Shown piece after piece: positions 45,468 through 54,370 of a stretch of 64,000 nt of DNA; positions within the stretch are counted from its first letter, which is position 1, and each line of letters starts with the position of its first letter. The DNA lies in NCBI GenBank assembly GCA_036419695.1, contig CP143946.1, positions 538,501-602,500 of the forward strand, given 5' to 3'. The stretch comes from [Clostridium] symbiosum (GTDB lineage: Bacteria > Bacillota > Clostridia > Lachnospirales > Lachnospiraceae). The notes beneath the pieces are model-generated. The model was not told the origin of the DNA, searched no databases, and worked only from the letters and a program-made list of their open reading frames with translations. Made by a program: the position numbers and the translations under genes.

Positions 45468-47449
45468 GCGGGTTATTTTATATGAAGCTGGCAATGCAGA
45501 ATATCAGAAAAAATGCCAGGACCTATGTGCCCTATATTCTGACCTGCGCAGGTTCGGTCATGGTGTTTCAGATCCTTTTGACACTATCACTCAATACGGA
45601 ACTGGACAGAATATACGGCGGCAGCAATATGCGGGGGATTTTGCTGCTCGGCTGCATTATCATCGGATTCTTTACGGGAGGTTTCCTCTTCTATACAAAC
45701 AGTTTCCTGATCAGAAGGAGAAAAAGGGAAATCGGGCTTTTTAACATCCTGGGGATGGAGAAAAAGCACATTGGCAGAATCATGTTTTACGAGACGGTAT
45801 TGATCGCTTTTGTAAGTCTGGCGGGTGGAATCGGAGGCGGTTTCCTGCTGTCAAAGGGTGTTTATCTGCTTCTGCTCAGGATGGTGGCGGCCGATGTACA
45901 GTGGGGCTTTCATTTTTCCGGCAGGGCTGCTGTCACTGCGGCAGTACTTTATGGCTGTCTGTTTCTCGTAATTCTGGCCGTCAATATGGCGAGGGTGCAT
46001 GTGGCAAGTCCTGTTGAGCTGCTGCACGGTGGTCAGGAAGGAGAGAGGGAGCCGAAAACAAGGTGGGTAACCGCAGTAATCGGAGTGATATTTCTGGGAA
46101 TCGCATACTACATTGCCATTGCCACGAAAAATCCCATTTTTCTGATCCTGGGTTTCTTTGCCGCCGTGCTCTGTGTCATTATCGGCACATACTGTCTGTT
46201 TATCGCGGGCAGCATCGCACTGCTGAAAGCGCTGAAAAAGAATAAGAATTTTTATTACAGGACGGATCATTTTATTTCCGTATCGGGTTTGATATACAGA
46301 ATGAAACAGAATGCGGCCGGACTTGCCGGCATCTGTATCCTGTCGACATCGGTAATCGTCATGCTCTCATCCACCGTGTCTTTGTACAGCGGACTTCAGG
46401 GGGTATTAAAAAACCGTTTTGTCAGGGACATCATTCTGACGGCCGGTGATATCGATGATGATAAGATGGAAAAGATAGACCAGATCACCGGCGGTATCCT
46501 TCAGGAGGAGGGACTGACGGAGGAAAATGCGTTCCGGTTTAAGAATTTTGTATTTACTGCTGCCGAGGAGGAAAAGGGCGTGCTGCGGGCAATCGACGCA
46601 GGCCGGAGTTCGGAGATAAGGAAAGTTAAAACCGTATGTGTCATTACGGAAGACGACTATAACAGAAATATGGGGAGCAGTCTTAAACTGAATCCGGGAG
46701 AAATTGTGGTCTTTGAGGGTGAGCAGCCCTATGAAAAAGACACCTTTTCAATATACGGTAAAACATACCGTACGGTACCGGCCGGAGAATTGAAAGTATG
46801 GGAGCAGGATGAGTCCTTTGGACGTTACGGCGCCTACTATATCATTGTGCCGGATATCGGGGAAATGAGACTGCTGCTCGGAATGGATATGGAGATGTTT
46901 GGGAGTGCGGAGCGCGGGATACGCTATCAGTGCGCATTCGATCTTAACGCCGATGAGGAAACCCAGGTCCGTGTCTACAAAAAAATGATGGAAAAATTGC
47001 AGGGGCTGTCTGCGGGAGTGCGGGGAGAGTCGGCGGCGGAAGAGTGGAGATTTTATTTTTCACTCCACGCGGGCCTTTTATTTCTGGGGATTTTCCTGGG
47101 GGCAATCTTTATCATGGCGACCGTCCTGATTATCTATTACAAGCAGGTCACGGAAGGGTACGACGACCGCGCCCGGTTCGAAATCATGCAGAAGGTGGGA
47201 CTGTCAAAAGCGGAGATACGCCGTTCCATCCGCTCGCAGCTCCTGTTAATGTTCTTTCTGCCGCTGGCGGCAGCGGCCCTCCATATTGCGTTTGCGTTTC
47301 CGATGATAGCAAGGCTGCTGGCGCTCATGAACCTGACCGATGTGGGACTGTTTATCCGGTGTACGGCCGGTACCTTCGGGGTGTTTGCCGCGGCGTACTG
47401 CGTGGTATATGTGTGGACGTCCAGAGTTTATATGAAGATTGTTAGCTGA
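45464..47449 (+). CDS. ABC exporter permease, BceB-like (FtsX fold)
   Basis: 661 residues, about ten membrane segments in the FtsX arrangement, with a large extracellular domain of about 200 residues between segments 7 and 8 (about 320-515), where the peptide or lipid II complex is bound. RRRKREIGLFNILGMEKKHIGR and FEIMQKVGLSKAEIRRSI are coupling helices. With the ATPase it frees lipid II cycle intermediates from antimicrobial peptides such as bacitracin or nisin and signals to the kinase. Confidence 0.92.
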   Translation: MSGLFYMKLAMQNIRKNARTYVPYILTCAGSVMVFQILLTLSLNTELDRIYGGSNMRGILLLGCIIIGFFTGGFLFYTNSFLIRRRKREIGLFNILGMEKKHIGRIMFYETVLIAFVSLAGGIGGGFLLSKGVYLLLLRMVAADVQWGFHFSGRAAVTAAVLYGCLFLVILAVNMARVHVASPVELLHGGQEGEREPKTRWVTAVIGVIFLGIAYYIAIATKNPIFLILGFFAAVLCVIIGTYCLFIAGSIALLKALKKNKNFYYRTDHFISVSGLIYRMKQNAAGLAGICILSTSVIVMLSSTVSLYSGLQGVLKNRFVRDIILTAGDIDDDKMEKIDQITGGILQEEGLTEENAFRFKNFVFTAAEEEKGVLRAIDAGRSSEIRKVKTVCVITEDDYNRNMGSSLKLNPGEIVVFEGEQPYEKDTFSIYGKTYRTVPAGELKVWEQDESFGRYGAYYIIVPDIGEMRLLLGMDMEMFGSAERGIRYQCAFDLNADEETQVRVYKKMMEKLQGLSAGVRGESAAEEWRFYFSLHAGLLFLGIFLGAIFIMATVLIIYYKQVTEGYDDRARFEIMQKVGLSKAEIRRSIRSQLLLMFFLPLAAAALHIAFAFPMIARLLALMNLTDVGLFIRCTAGTFGVFAAAYCVVYVWTSRVYMKIVS

Positions 47450-47549
47450 AGCAGACCGGGACGCATCGGAGGCGGAGCGTTGGAAGACGCCGTAAAACTG
47501 CTGGAAATACCGGCAGGAGCGGTGAAGGGACACAGTTTAGGAGAAATAT

Positions 47550-48029
47550 ATGAAGAAAAAACGATTTATGTCCGGCATTATCCTGTTTTTATTGGCGGCA
47601 GCCGTCCTGTCCTGCGGGGGTAACCGGATATCCGGCTTTGCGGTAAGAACGGGACTTGCTGAGAGGCTGGGACTTGCCGGCAGAGAGGGGAAAGTGCTGG
47701 TCCGGCTGGAAGACGGAAATGCAAGCGCGGTCATAGAGAAAAATTTTACCATACCTCTGGGAGGGGAGGGAACCGTGCTGGTTGAGTATATTAAAAAGAG
47801 CGGAACCGCCAATGTCAGCATCACAAAAAACGGCCGGGTGGCGGCAGAGCTGGACATTGCCTGTCCGGATGGCCCGGCCGGGGAAGAAAGCGGGCAGGGG
47901 CCTGGAAAAAAAGGAGAATTGAAGACCGTACTCGGCTGCGGTGTCTACACAATTAAAGTGGAGGCGGGAGATTACGGAGGAATTCTGGCCTGCAGCCTTT
48001 TAAGGGAGCAGACCGCCGATATGCCGTGA
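47550..48029 (+). CDS. Small putative lipoprotein after the Bce module
   Basis: 159 residues with a signal ending in lipobox-like AVLSCGG (Cys22). The mature part has a predicted beta-sandwich (VLVRLEDGNASAVIEKNFTI, CGVYTIKVEAGDYGG) and no family I know. RBS TTAGGAG. Its position 100 bases after the permease suggests co-transcription and a role at the outer membrane face, which is inference. Confidence 0.7.
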   Translation: MKKKRFMSGIILFLLAAAVLSCGGNRISGFAVRTGLAERLGLAGREGKVLVRLEDGNASAVIEKNFTIPLGGEGTVLVEYIKKSGTANVSITKNGRVAAELDIACPDGPAGEESGQGPGKKGELKTVLGCGVYTIKVEAGDYGGILACSLLREQTADMP

Positions 48030-48060
48030 GGTAAAAAGATCCGGTTGACCGGTGAAACGG

Positions 48061-48657
48061 CTAGATTTTAATTCCCACCAGTAAAGCGATATCAAGCGCC
48101 TGGGAGGCGTCGATCTTAAGACCGCGCAGTTCACTGAAGGTTTCCGATACCGTGATTCCTTCGATGAGGGAGCCGGAGAGATCGACGCCTTTTAGCGGTG
48201 TGTGGAAAAATTCGGCGCGGGTGAGGTTGACCTGCTCAAAGGTTGTCTTTTTCAGCTTGCTGTCCGAGAAGAAGGCCATGTTGAGCTTTGCGAAGGAGAG
48301 CGCAGAGTCTTTCCAGAGCGTATTGGAAAAATTCCCGTAGCAGTAGGAGCCTTTGTCCAGACGCACGGAGAGAAAGGAACTGCGGCTGAAGTCACAGCCG
48401 TCCCCCTTGCAGTCGCTCATGATGCAGGTATTGAAATAGCAGCTGTTGAAGCAGCAGTTGGAAAAATCACAGTTTGTAAAAGACGTATGTAAAAAGGAAC
48501 TGCCGCTGAAATCGCAGTCCGAAAAGCGGCAGGAGGTAAAGGAGGTCTGCCGGAAATCAACTTTGAACGTACCGGACCGTACTTCTTCCCCCGTATATTC
48601 TGCGGCGCAGATGAGATCCTCCTCCTCGGAGGCGGTGATTAAATCGTATTCTAACAT
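48061..48657 (-). CDS. Pentapeptide-repeat protein (Qnr-like layout)
   Basis: 198 residues forming a right-handed beta-helix: repeats such as TSCRFSDCDFSGSSF, NCDFSNCCFNSCYFNTC and LSFAKLNMAFFSDSKLKKTTF, with an interrupting helix-rich part near 95-105 and a C-terminal dimerisation helix. Size and break resemble Qnr/MfpA-type DNA mimics that protect gyrase, but surface loops cannot be judged. Convergent with the lipoprotein gene. Quinolone protection is only a possibility. Confidence 0.82.
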   Translation of the reverse strand: MLEYDLITASEEEDLICAAEYTGEEVRSGTFKVDFRQTSFTSCRFSDCDFSGSSFLHTSFTNCDFSNCCFNSCYFNTCIMSDCKGDGCDFSRSSFLSVRLDKGSYCYGNFSNTLWKDSALSFAKLNMAFFSDSKLKKTTFEQVNLTRAEFFHTPLKGVDLSGSLIEGITVSETFSELRGLKIDASQALDIALLVGIKI

Positions 48658-48785
48658 AATTGGACTCCTGATGCGGATTTTTGTTATGAGTTTGGATAGA
48701 CTTTTAAGATAAAGTCATTTTAGCAACGAAGGGGGGGGCATGTCAAGCGATGAAGGGAGAGGCCGGAGCCGTATTTTGTATGTGA

Positions 48786-49680
48786 GGATTTAATTGAGAT
48801 GCGAGGACGCCTCTGTAAGACGGCGGACGGGGGAGTGTGGTGGATGAATGAGTCTTCAGTCCCGGTTTGGAGGTTGTGGTGAGGGGAATCCAGGAGAAAA
48901 AATTCCTACGGGGACTCGCTCCCGCTTGTGAAGCGCACAGCGGATGCTAAGCTCGAAAGGACCTCGCTAAGCACCGGCGGGCTCCAAGGTCACCCTTCGG
49001 AAAGTTTTCTCCTTCCTTCCCCCGGGCAGGTTGTCGACGGGACTGAAGACTCAGCGAAGGTGATTGCCCCGTCCGCCGGCTTCAGGGGCTGATTGTCTCT
49101 TTCGTCAAGTGGGGGAAGGTATTGTCGCGGCCACTAGGTAGTCGTGAATCTTTTCCTTATGAAGGTATTTTGGGCTGGATTCAAAGAAAAATCCAAAGCG
49201 AAACTTAATGATGAATCAAAAAATTCAATAGTTATTTAAGGATAGGTCATGCGCTACAGCTCTGATTCATCAATTGAATACCATACAGGGGGCATTCTCC
49301 TGGAATTCGAGGAAACGTAGTGGCAGCGACAATACCTCCCCCCTTTGAAGGAATAAGAACAATTCAGCGGCCGCAGGCCGGGGTTCGGGATGGCGAAAAC
49401 CTTCGCGTCTTCAGTCCCGGTCCATAACCTTCCCGGGGAATCCGGGAGAAAAAGATTCCGCAGGGAACCTGGGAGTTCATCGGCACTTACCGAGGTTTTT
49501 CACGAGGTTAGTGTCCGTTATGTACTCCAAAGAGCGCAAGCGTTTCCCGGAGGAACTTTTTCTGCCCGGATTCCCACCCGCGACAACCTGCAAACCGGGA
49601 CTGAAGACTCACAACCTCCCCTCACCATCCCCCCCCGACCGTCCCGGCGGCGTTCTCATTCCTAAATTAAATCCCCTTTT
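48786..49680. repeat. Giant palindromic non-coding element, copy 1
   Basis: About 890 bases closed by inverted ends: ggatttaattgagatgcgag... (48786-48811) and its near inverse at 49649-49674, followed by CCTTTT. A 15-bp perfect stem 48850-48864 / 49038-49052 encloses the left module; a second stem of the same sequence (about 49408-49421 / 49595-49609) encloses the right one. ggtattgtcgcggccacta (49118-49136) pairs with the inverse at 49317-49335. The right half is a diverged reverse complement of the left. No ORF has a ribosome site. Same element at 62740. Confidence 0.88.
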
Positions 49681-49724
49681 ATACCTAACCTGCCACGGAA
49701 GGAGGTCAGTTACAGGAAAAGTGA

Positions 49725-49754
49725 TTGCCAAATACAGGAAAAAGCATATATAAT
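49725..49754 (+). promoter_or_regulatory. Promoter of the gntR gene
   Basis: TTGCCA 49725-49730, 18-base spacer, TATAAT 49749-49754, giving a short leader to the start at 49808. Confidence 0.65.
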
Positions 49755-49807
49755 AGATAGAACGGGACACGGCTGAAACGGCCGGCGCTCCTGCAGGGAA
49801 ATAAAGG

Positions 49808-50530
49808 ATGGTACAGATTATGGAAAGAGGTTTTACACTTTCTCAGAATATTGCGGATAAGATAAAAGCAAAGATTATGACGGGCGAATTTGCATTGGGG
49901 TCCAAGCTTCCTAATGAGAATGAGTTAATGGATTCTTTAAACGTGAGCCGCACTACGATCAGGGAAGCGGTGAAGATTTTGATATCCAAGAATATTCTTT
50001 ATATCGAGCGCGGAAAAGGAACCTATGTGGCTGCCATTCCCGGGCTGGCGGACGATCCCTATGGGTTTGAGTTCATTCCGGAGGAGAAGCTGATCCCGGA
50101 TCTCTGTGAGATGAGAAGCGTGATTGAGCCGGAGGTGTATTATCTGGCCGCCGAACGGGCGACTAAAAGACAGCTCAGTGAGATGGAAGTGATCCTCAGA
50201 AAGATGAATGAGGTAATTTATGAGCTTAAAATGGATGAAAACAATCCGCGCATGATCGACCGTCTGGCGGACAGTGAGATAGAATTTCACTCGCTCGTAT
50301 ACCGTATGACCGGGAATATTGTGATCGAGAGGATGCTGCCCACGATTAAAAAGGCAATTGCCCTGAATTATACAACGAATATTTATCGCCGTTCCTTTGA
50401 ACTTACCGCCACCCAGAATCTTCATATCGATTTATTTCATGCCCTTCAGGCAGGCGACGCGTCCAGGGCCCGGGAGATAGGCAGAGAGCATATGAAAACG
50501 ATGAGAGAAAAGACAGGTCAGCGATGCTGA
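49808..50530 (+). CDS. GntR-family regulator, FadR/FCD subfamily
   Basis: 240 residues. Winged helix with IMTGEFALGSKLPNENELMDSLNVSRTTIREAVKIL and the GKGTYVA wing, then an all-helical FCD effector domain (DLCEMRSVIEPEVYYLAAERAT, FHSLVYRMTGN, HIDLFHAL with the metal-binding Asp/His set). Typical repressors of sugar-acid or organic-acid operons. It is transcribed in line with the TRAP operon and likely binds the palindromes at 50571 and 50643. A start at 49820 is also possible. Confidence 0.9.
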   Translation: MVQIMERGFTLSQNIADKIKAKIMTGEFALGSKLPNENELMDSLNVSRTTIREAVKILISKNILYIERGKGTYVAAIPGLADDPYGFEFIPEEKLIPDLCEMRSVIEPEVYYLAAERATKRQLSEMEVILRKMNEVIYELKMDENNPRMIDRLADSEIEFHSLVYRMTGNIVIERMLPTIKKAIALNYTTNIYRRSFELTATQNLHIDLFHALQAGDASRAREIGREHMKTMREKTGQRC

Positions 50531-50559
50531 AAAAAGACGGAAAAGGGCGAATTTTAATA

Positions 50560-50588
50560 TTGACAGAGGTATGACGTCATGTTACACT
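50560..50588 (+). promoter_or_regulatory. Promoter of the TRAP operon with palindromic operator
   Basis: TTGACA 50560-50565, 17 bases, TACACT 50583-50588. The spacer contains atgacgtcat (50571-50580), a perfect palindrome, and a related catacgtcat lies at 50641-50650. A GntR-type repressor sitting there would block RNA polymerase. Confidence 0.6.
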
Positions 50589-50632
50589 GGAATTAACGAA
50601 ACTCCACGATTCCAGTGTAATTTTTTTTAACA
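50582..50632 (+). terminator. Intrinsic terminator of gntR
   Basis: ttacactggaat (50582-50593) pairs perfectly with attccagtgtaa (50610-50621), followed by eight T. It ends the gntR transcript; its 5' arm overlaps the -10 box of the TRAP promoter. Confidence 0.9.
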
Positions 50633-50741
50633 TAAGACATCATACGTCATATCACATGAAGGAGGCGGCATTCTCCATTGAAGGGGATCTATGATATGGA
50701 GCCGAGAAGATGCCTGTTTCAAATAAAAAGGAGGAAGAAAG

Positions 50742-51851
50742 ATGAAAAAATTTGTAGCATTAACGGTTGCGGGGGTGCTGGCTGTTACTTCACTGGCGGG
50801 CTGCGGGAAAGGGAAGACGGCGGAGAGTGAGACGGCTGCGGAAACAAAGACGGAGAGCCAGGCGGAAAGCGGCGGGAGTGAAAAGCCAAATCAGGATGTA
50901 AAGCTTTTAAAAACCAGTATGCCGACATCCTGGGATGAAACCCATGGTTACACTCAGGCTTTGATTGCCATGAACGCGTATCTGGATGAAGTTTCCGGAG
51001 GAAAACTGCAGCTGGATGTTTATGCGGGCGGCCAGCTTGGGGATGAGGTCTCGGTGTTCGAGAGCATGCAGATGGGGACGATCGACTGTGCGGTATTCAA
51101 TGCGGCCTCCTTATCCAACTTCACACATGTGCTGGAGGCATTTGACCTGCCCTATATGTGGGTGGACGATACCGGCGTAGTGAACACGGAACTGCAGAAC
51201 ACCGTAGTCAGCTCGGATTTTGCGAAAGGTTATCTCGACAAGGTGTATGCGGAGACTTCCGTTAAACCGGTCGGTTTCCTGTATAACGCCTCCCGCGATT
51301 TCTTCCTGAAAAAGGAGCTGAAGAGCCTGGCTGACGCGCCGAGTATCAAGCTGCGTTCCATGACGGCGCAGATGCATCTGGACATGTATACTGCGATGGG
51401 TTTTGTGGCAACGCCGCTGGGTTACAGCGAGGTTTACAATGCCATGCAGACGGGGGTGGTGGACGGATTTGAAGATACGGCCTGCTCCACGATTACTTCG
51501 GGAACGTACGAAACGGCAAAATACGTGGTAAAATCCGGCCATGCGACGGCCTCCCCTCTGTTTGTGTGCAGCGGAATGACCTGGGACGGCCTGTCCGAGG
51601 AGGAAAAGGGCTGGATAACGGAGGCGGTCGAAAAGGGACGTCAGGCCTGCTATGATACCTTCGAAACGGCACAGAAAAATGCGTACGAGACATTTGAGGA
51701 AAAGGGACTTCAGGTCTCCGTCATTGATCACAAAGCGGCCGTGGCGGCATGCCAGCCGGTCATCGACAAGTACTGTGAAAATGAGGACAGCAAGGCAATT
51801 TATGACTATGTCCTGAAAGTGCGTGAAGACCTGGGAATCCCTCAGAATTAA
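50742..51851 (+). CDS. dctP: TRAP transporter substrate-binding lipoprotein
   Basis: 369 residues, lipobox LAGC (Cys21), Glu/Ser/Thr-rich linker, then a DctP domain: AYLDEVSGGKLQLDVYAGGQLGDE, the ligand Arg in IKLRSMTAQMH, and YSEVYNAMQTGVVDGFED. TRAP binders capture carboxylates through that Arg. RBS AAAGGAGG. Downstream enzymes suggest a sulfur- or amino-containing carboxylate such as a thiazoline (inference). Confidence 0.94.
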   Translation: MKKFVALTVAGVLAVTSLAGCGKGKTAESETAAETKTESQAESGGSEKPNQDVKLLKTSMPTSWDETHGYTQALIAMNAYLDEVSGGKLQLDVYAGGQLGDEVSVFESMQMGTIDCAVFNAASLSNFTHVLEAFDLPYMWVDDTGVVNTELQNTVVSSDFAKGYLDKVYAETSVKPVGFLYNASRDFFLKKELKSLADAPSIKLRSMTAQMHLDMYTAMGFVATPLGYSEVYNAMQTGVVDGFEDTACSTITSGTYETAKYVVKSGHATASPLFVCSGMTWDGLSEEEKGWITEAVEKGRQACYDTFETAQKNAYETFEEKGLQVSVIDHKAAVAACQPVIDKYCENEDSKAIYDYVLKVREDLGIPQN

Positions 51852-51867
51852 GCAGGGGAAGGCCGGC

Positions 51868-51955
51868 AGGACAGGGCGGCGCTTCTCCCGCCTGTCCGCG
51901 AAGCGTGTTGTTGTCCGCAGAACCGCGTTCCCTGGCGGGGCTGCGAATAGCAACT
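51868..51955. repeat. Dispersed palindromic intergenic repeat, copy 2
   Basis: A hairpin ggacaggg...cctgtcc (51869-51896) is followed by gcgaagcgtgttgttgtccg and the rest to gcgaatagcaac (51898-51955), about three-quarters identical to 8867-8924. Lies between dctP and dctQ. Confidence 0.55.
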
Positions 51956-51969
51956 GAAAAGGAGATAGT

Positions 51970-52494
51970 ATGGCAAAAAAAGTAATTTATATGCTGGACC
52001 GTTTTAATGACCGTCTGATTTGGGCAGTCAAATATTTTCTTTGTGTAATCCTGACACTCCAGGTCTGCCTGATCTTTGTCTCCGTGGTGATGCGGTATTT
52101 TTTGAACCGTCCTCTGGCATGGAGTGATGAGATGGCCACTTTTCTGCTTGTGTACGTAACGTTTCTGGGGACTTATGTGGCATCCAACACGGGGCATCTG
52201 GCGAAAGTCGAACTATTTGTTTCCCTGTTTAAGGGGCCTTTCCGGACGGCCGCCCGGATTCTTGCCCGGATTTTTTCCGCAGGCCTAGTCGGCTGGATTG
52301 GATTTTACGGGACAAAAATGTATTTTTCGAATATTATTCAGAACCAGGTCAGCTCCGCCATGCAGATTCCGATGCGTCTCATCTGATGGATTCTGCCGGT
52401 GACGATGTGGCTGCTGCTTTTTTCGGAAGTGATGGGATTTCTGCATATTTTTATTCCCAGAAGCGATGGAAATGAATATGTACGTTTAGATTAG
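51970..52494 (+). pseudogene. dctQ: TRAP small permease DctQ interrupted by in-frame TGA
   Basis: The frame starts at ATG 51970 (AAAAGGAG upstream) and shows DctQ features: membrane helices, VSVVMRYFLNRPLAWSDEMA and YVTFLGTYVASNTGHLAKVEL. A TGA at 52384-52386 cuts it to 138 residues after QIPMRLI. The same frame goes on with WILPVTMWLLLFSEVMGF, the expected last helix, to TAG at 52492-52494. So one codon disrupts an otherwise full 174-residue gene. It may be a recent mutation, a sequence error or read-through. Confidence 0.8.
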
Positions 52495-52567
52495 CGTTCT
52501 GTGCTGTTCCTGTGCGGCTGCGTATAACCGAACGGGGATGGGCGGGACACTGAAGAGGAGTGACGGT

Positions 52568-53851
52568 ATGATAATGATAATTATGTTTGTAGTCACCCTG
52601 CTGCTGGGAGTTCCGATTGCATATGTGCTGGGACTGGTTGGCGCGGCCGGGCTGATTACCATGGGGCCGAACTATTTTCCTGCGGTGGCGCAGAAATTAT
52701 TTTCGTCGGCTAATTCCTACAATCTGATGGCAATTCCGATGTTTATCCTGGCCGGTGAGCTGATGGGGCTTTCCGGGGATGTAACGAGGCTGATGGATTT
52801 CTGCCGGGCGCTGGTCGGCCGGGTGAAGGGCGGCATTGCCTATGTCTGTACGATCGTGGGACTTCTTCTGGGGGGAATTCTGGGTATGGCGAATGCGGAA
52901 GCGGCCCTGCTGTCTTCGACCATTTATCCGGAAATGCGCAAAGACGGTTATGAAGATGATTTTGCAGCCTGCTTTATCGCCTCCGTATCGGTGGTGGGAC
53001 CCCTGATCCCTCCGGGACTGCTGTATGTTATTTACGGCGTATCCAGCGGCACGCCGATCGCCTATCTGTTTGAGGCAGGCGTGGTACCCGGCATTATGGT
53101 TGGTCTGGCTCTGGCGCTGGTAATCTTTCTTCTGTCCCGGAACCCGAAGCGTAAATGGGTAATCCACGACTGGCAGGGATGGAGGCATGTGTGGGATAAG
53201 CTGAAATCGGCCGCTTTTTCCATTATTGCGCCGTTTCTAACCTTTGTCAGCATTGCGGCGGGAGTTGCGACGGCAACCGAATCGGCGTCGCTGATTATTA
53301 TGGTGGTAACGCTGGTAGGAATCTTTGTCTATAAAAAGATAAAACTCAAAGCCTTAATTCCGATGATCATCAGGTCTGCCGTGATGAGCGGCGCCATTCT
53401 GATTATTGCGGCAATGGTGGGCGTAATGGGATGGGCTTTGGCGATAGAGCAGATTCCTACGATCATCTGTAACTTTATGCTTTCCCTGACGGACAACGGT
53501 ATGGTTGCGCTGCTTATTATCCAGATTTTCCTGCTGTTCGTTGGAATGTTTATGGATGCATCCCCGGCGGTTTTGATTCTGGTACCCGTCTTCCTGCCGA
53601 TTATGCAGGCATACGGATACGATTTTGTCCACTTTGGTCTGCTGATGTGTTTCAACCTGACGATCGGTGTTCTGACACCGCCGGTGGGAACATGTTTGTA
53701 TACGACGGCAATGGCCACCAAGGTACCGGTGGACCGGATGGTAAAAGGAATCTGGCCGTGGATCGGCGTGCTGGTAGTGTGTCTTTTAATATGCACCTAC
53801 TGTCCGGATCTGGTACTCACAATCCCTCGCCTGTTGGGTTATACAGGTTAA
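52568..53851 (+). CDS. dctM: TRAP transporter large permease
   Basis: 427 residues from the ATG at 52568 (GAGGAG 7 bases upstream). About twelve membrane segments, with IPMFILAGELMGLSGDVTRLMDF, GGILGMANAEAALLSSTIYPEM, VGPLIPPGLLYVIYG and LTPPVGTCLYTTAM as DctM signatures. It forms the sodium-driven channel with DctQ; without a complete DctQ the system may be inactive. Confidence 0.94.
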   Translation: MIMIIMFVVTLLLGVPIAYVLGLVGAAGLITMGPNYFPAVAQKLFSSANSYNLMAIPMFILAGELMGLSGDVTRLMDFCRALVGRVKGGIAYVCTIVGLLLGGILGMANAEAALLSSTIYPEMRKDGYEDDFAACFIASVSVVGPLIPPGLLYVIYGVSSGTPIAYLFEAGVVPGIMVGLALALVIFLLSRNPKRKWVIHDWQGWRHVWDKLKSAAFSIIAPFLTFVSIAAGVATATESASLIIMVVTLVGIFVYKKIKLKALIPMIIRSAVMSGAILIIAAMVGVMGWALAIEQIPTIICNFMLSLTDNGMVALLIIQIFLLFVGMFMDASPAVLILVPVFLPIMQAYGYDFVHFGLLMCFNLTIGVLTPPVGTCLYTTAMATKVPVDRMVKGIWPWIGVLVVCLLICTYCPDLVLTIPRLLGYTG

Positions 53852-53875
53852 CATAAAATAGAACGGAGGTTTGAG

Positions 53876-54358
53876 ATGATTAACAACAATGCAAAAATCA
53901 ACGACACGCTGTCAAAGGAAATCAGGAAGGCGAATGAGACCAGAGGTATGTGGTATTACCAGATGGTAAAGGCGGCAGGACGGTACGGACTGAACGAGGA
54001 GGCCTATGCCCGCGGCGCGATCCGCAAATTGGGCAATCTCTACCGTAAAAATTATCCTGATACGGACAGCATTTCCCAGTTCATGGGTGCGTTCATGAAC
54101 GATCAGACGATAAAACAGTTCCATGCAGAGCTGATTTCCATGACAGATGAGGAAGCGGTGGTGCATTTTCATTACTGCCCGATGTGCGGCGCCTGGACAA
54201 AGCTTACCAAGGATGAAAAGGAAATCGGCTTAATCTGCGACTGCGCGATGGATGTGGACCGGGGTGTATTTGACTTATATGACCACATCGGATTTAAGCT
54301 GGAACGAGCGATTGGAACGGGAGACGATGTCTGTGAGCTGCATTTTGTGAAAAAGTAG
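53876..54358 (+). CDS. ATC-hydrolase-like protein 1
   Basis: 160 residues, RBS GGAGG. Resembles the L-2-amino-thiazoline-4-carboxylic acid hydrolase family: helical N-terminal half (ETRGMWYYQMVKAAGRYG) and a Cys-rich second half HYCPMCGAWTKL ... LICDCAMDVDRGVFD. Characterised members open the thiazoline ring on the way to L-cysteine. It sits between the TRAP genes and a second paralogue with the same layout. Confidence 0.8.
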   Translation: MINNNAKINDTLSKEIRKANETRGMWYYQMVKAAGRYGLNEEAYARGAIRKLGNLYRKNYPDTDSISQFMGAFMNDQTIKQFHAELISMTDEEAVVHFHYCPMCGAWTKLTKDEKEIGLICDCAMDVDRGVFDLYDHIGFKLERAIGTGDDVCELHFVKK

Positions 54359-54370
54359 GGGGAGAGTAAG

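Noticed and set aside
48786..49680. Group II intron or IS element
   Set aside because: No reverse transcriptase or transposase, and I do not see the GTGYG start or a domain V hairpin of a group II intron.
49390..49753. Open frames inside the giant palindromic element (for example 49390-49665 and 62799-63002)
   Set aside because: They lack ribosome sites, are not kept in frame between the two copies, and consist of arginine/proline-rich translations of stem sequence.
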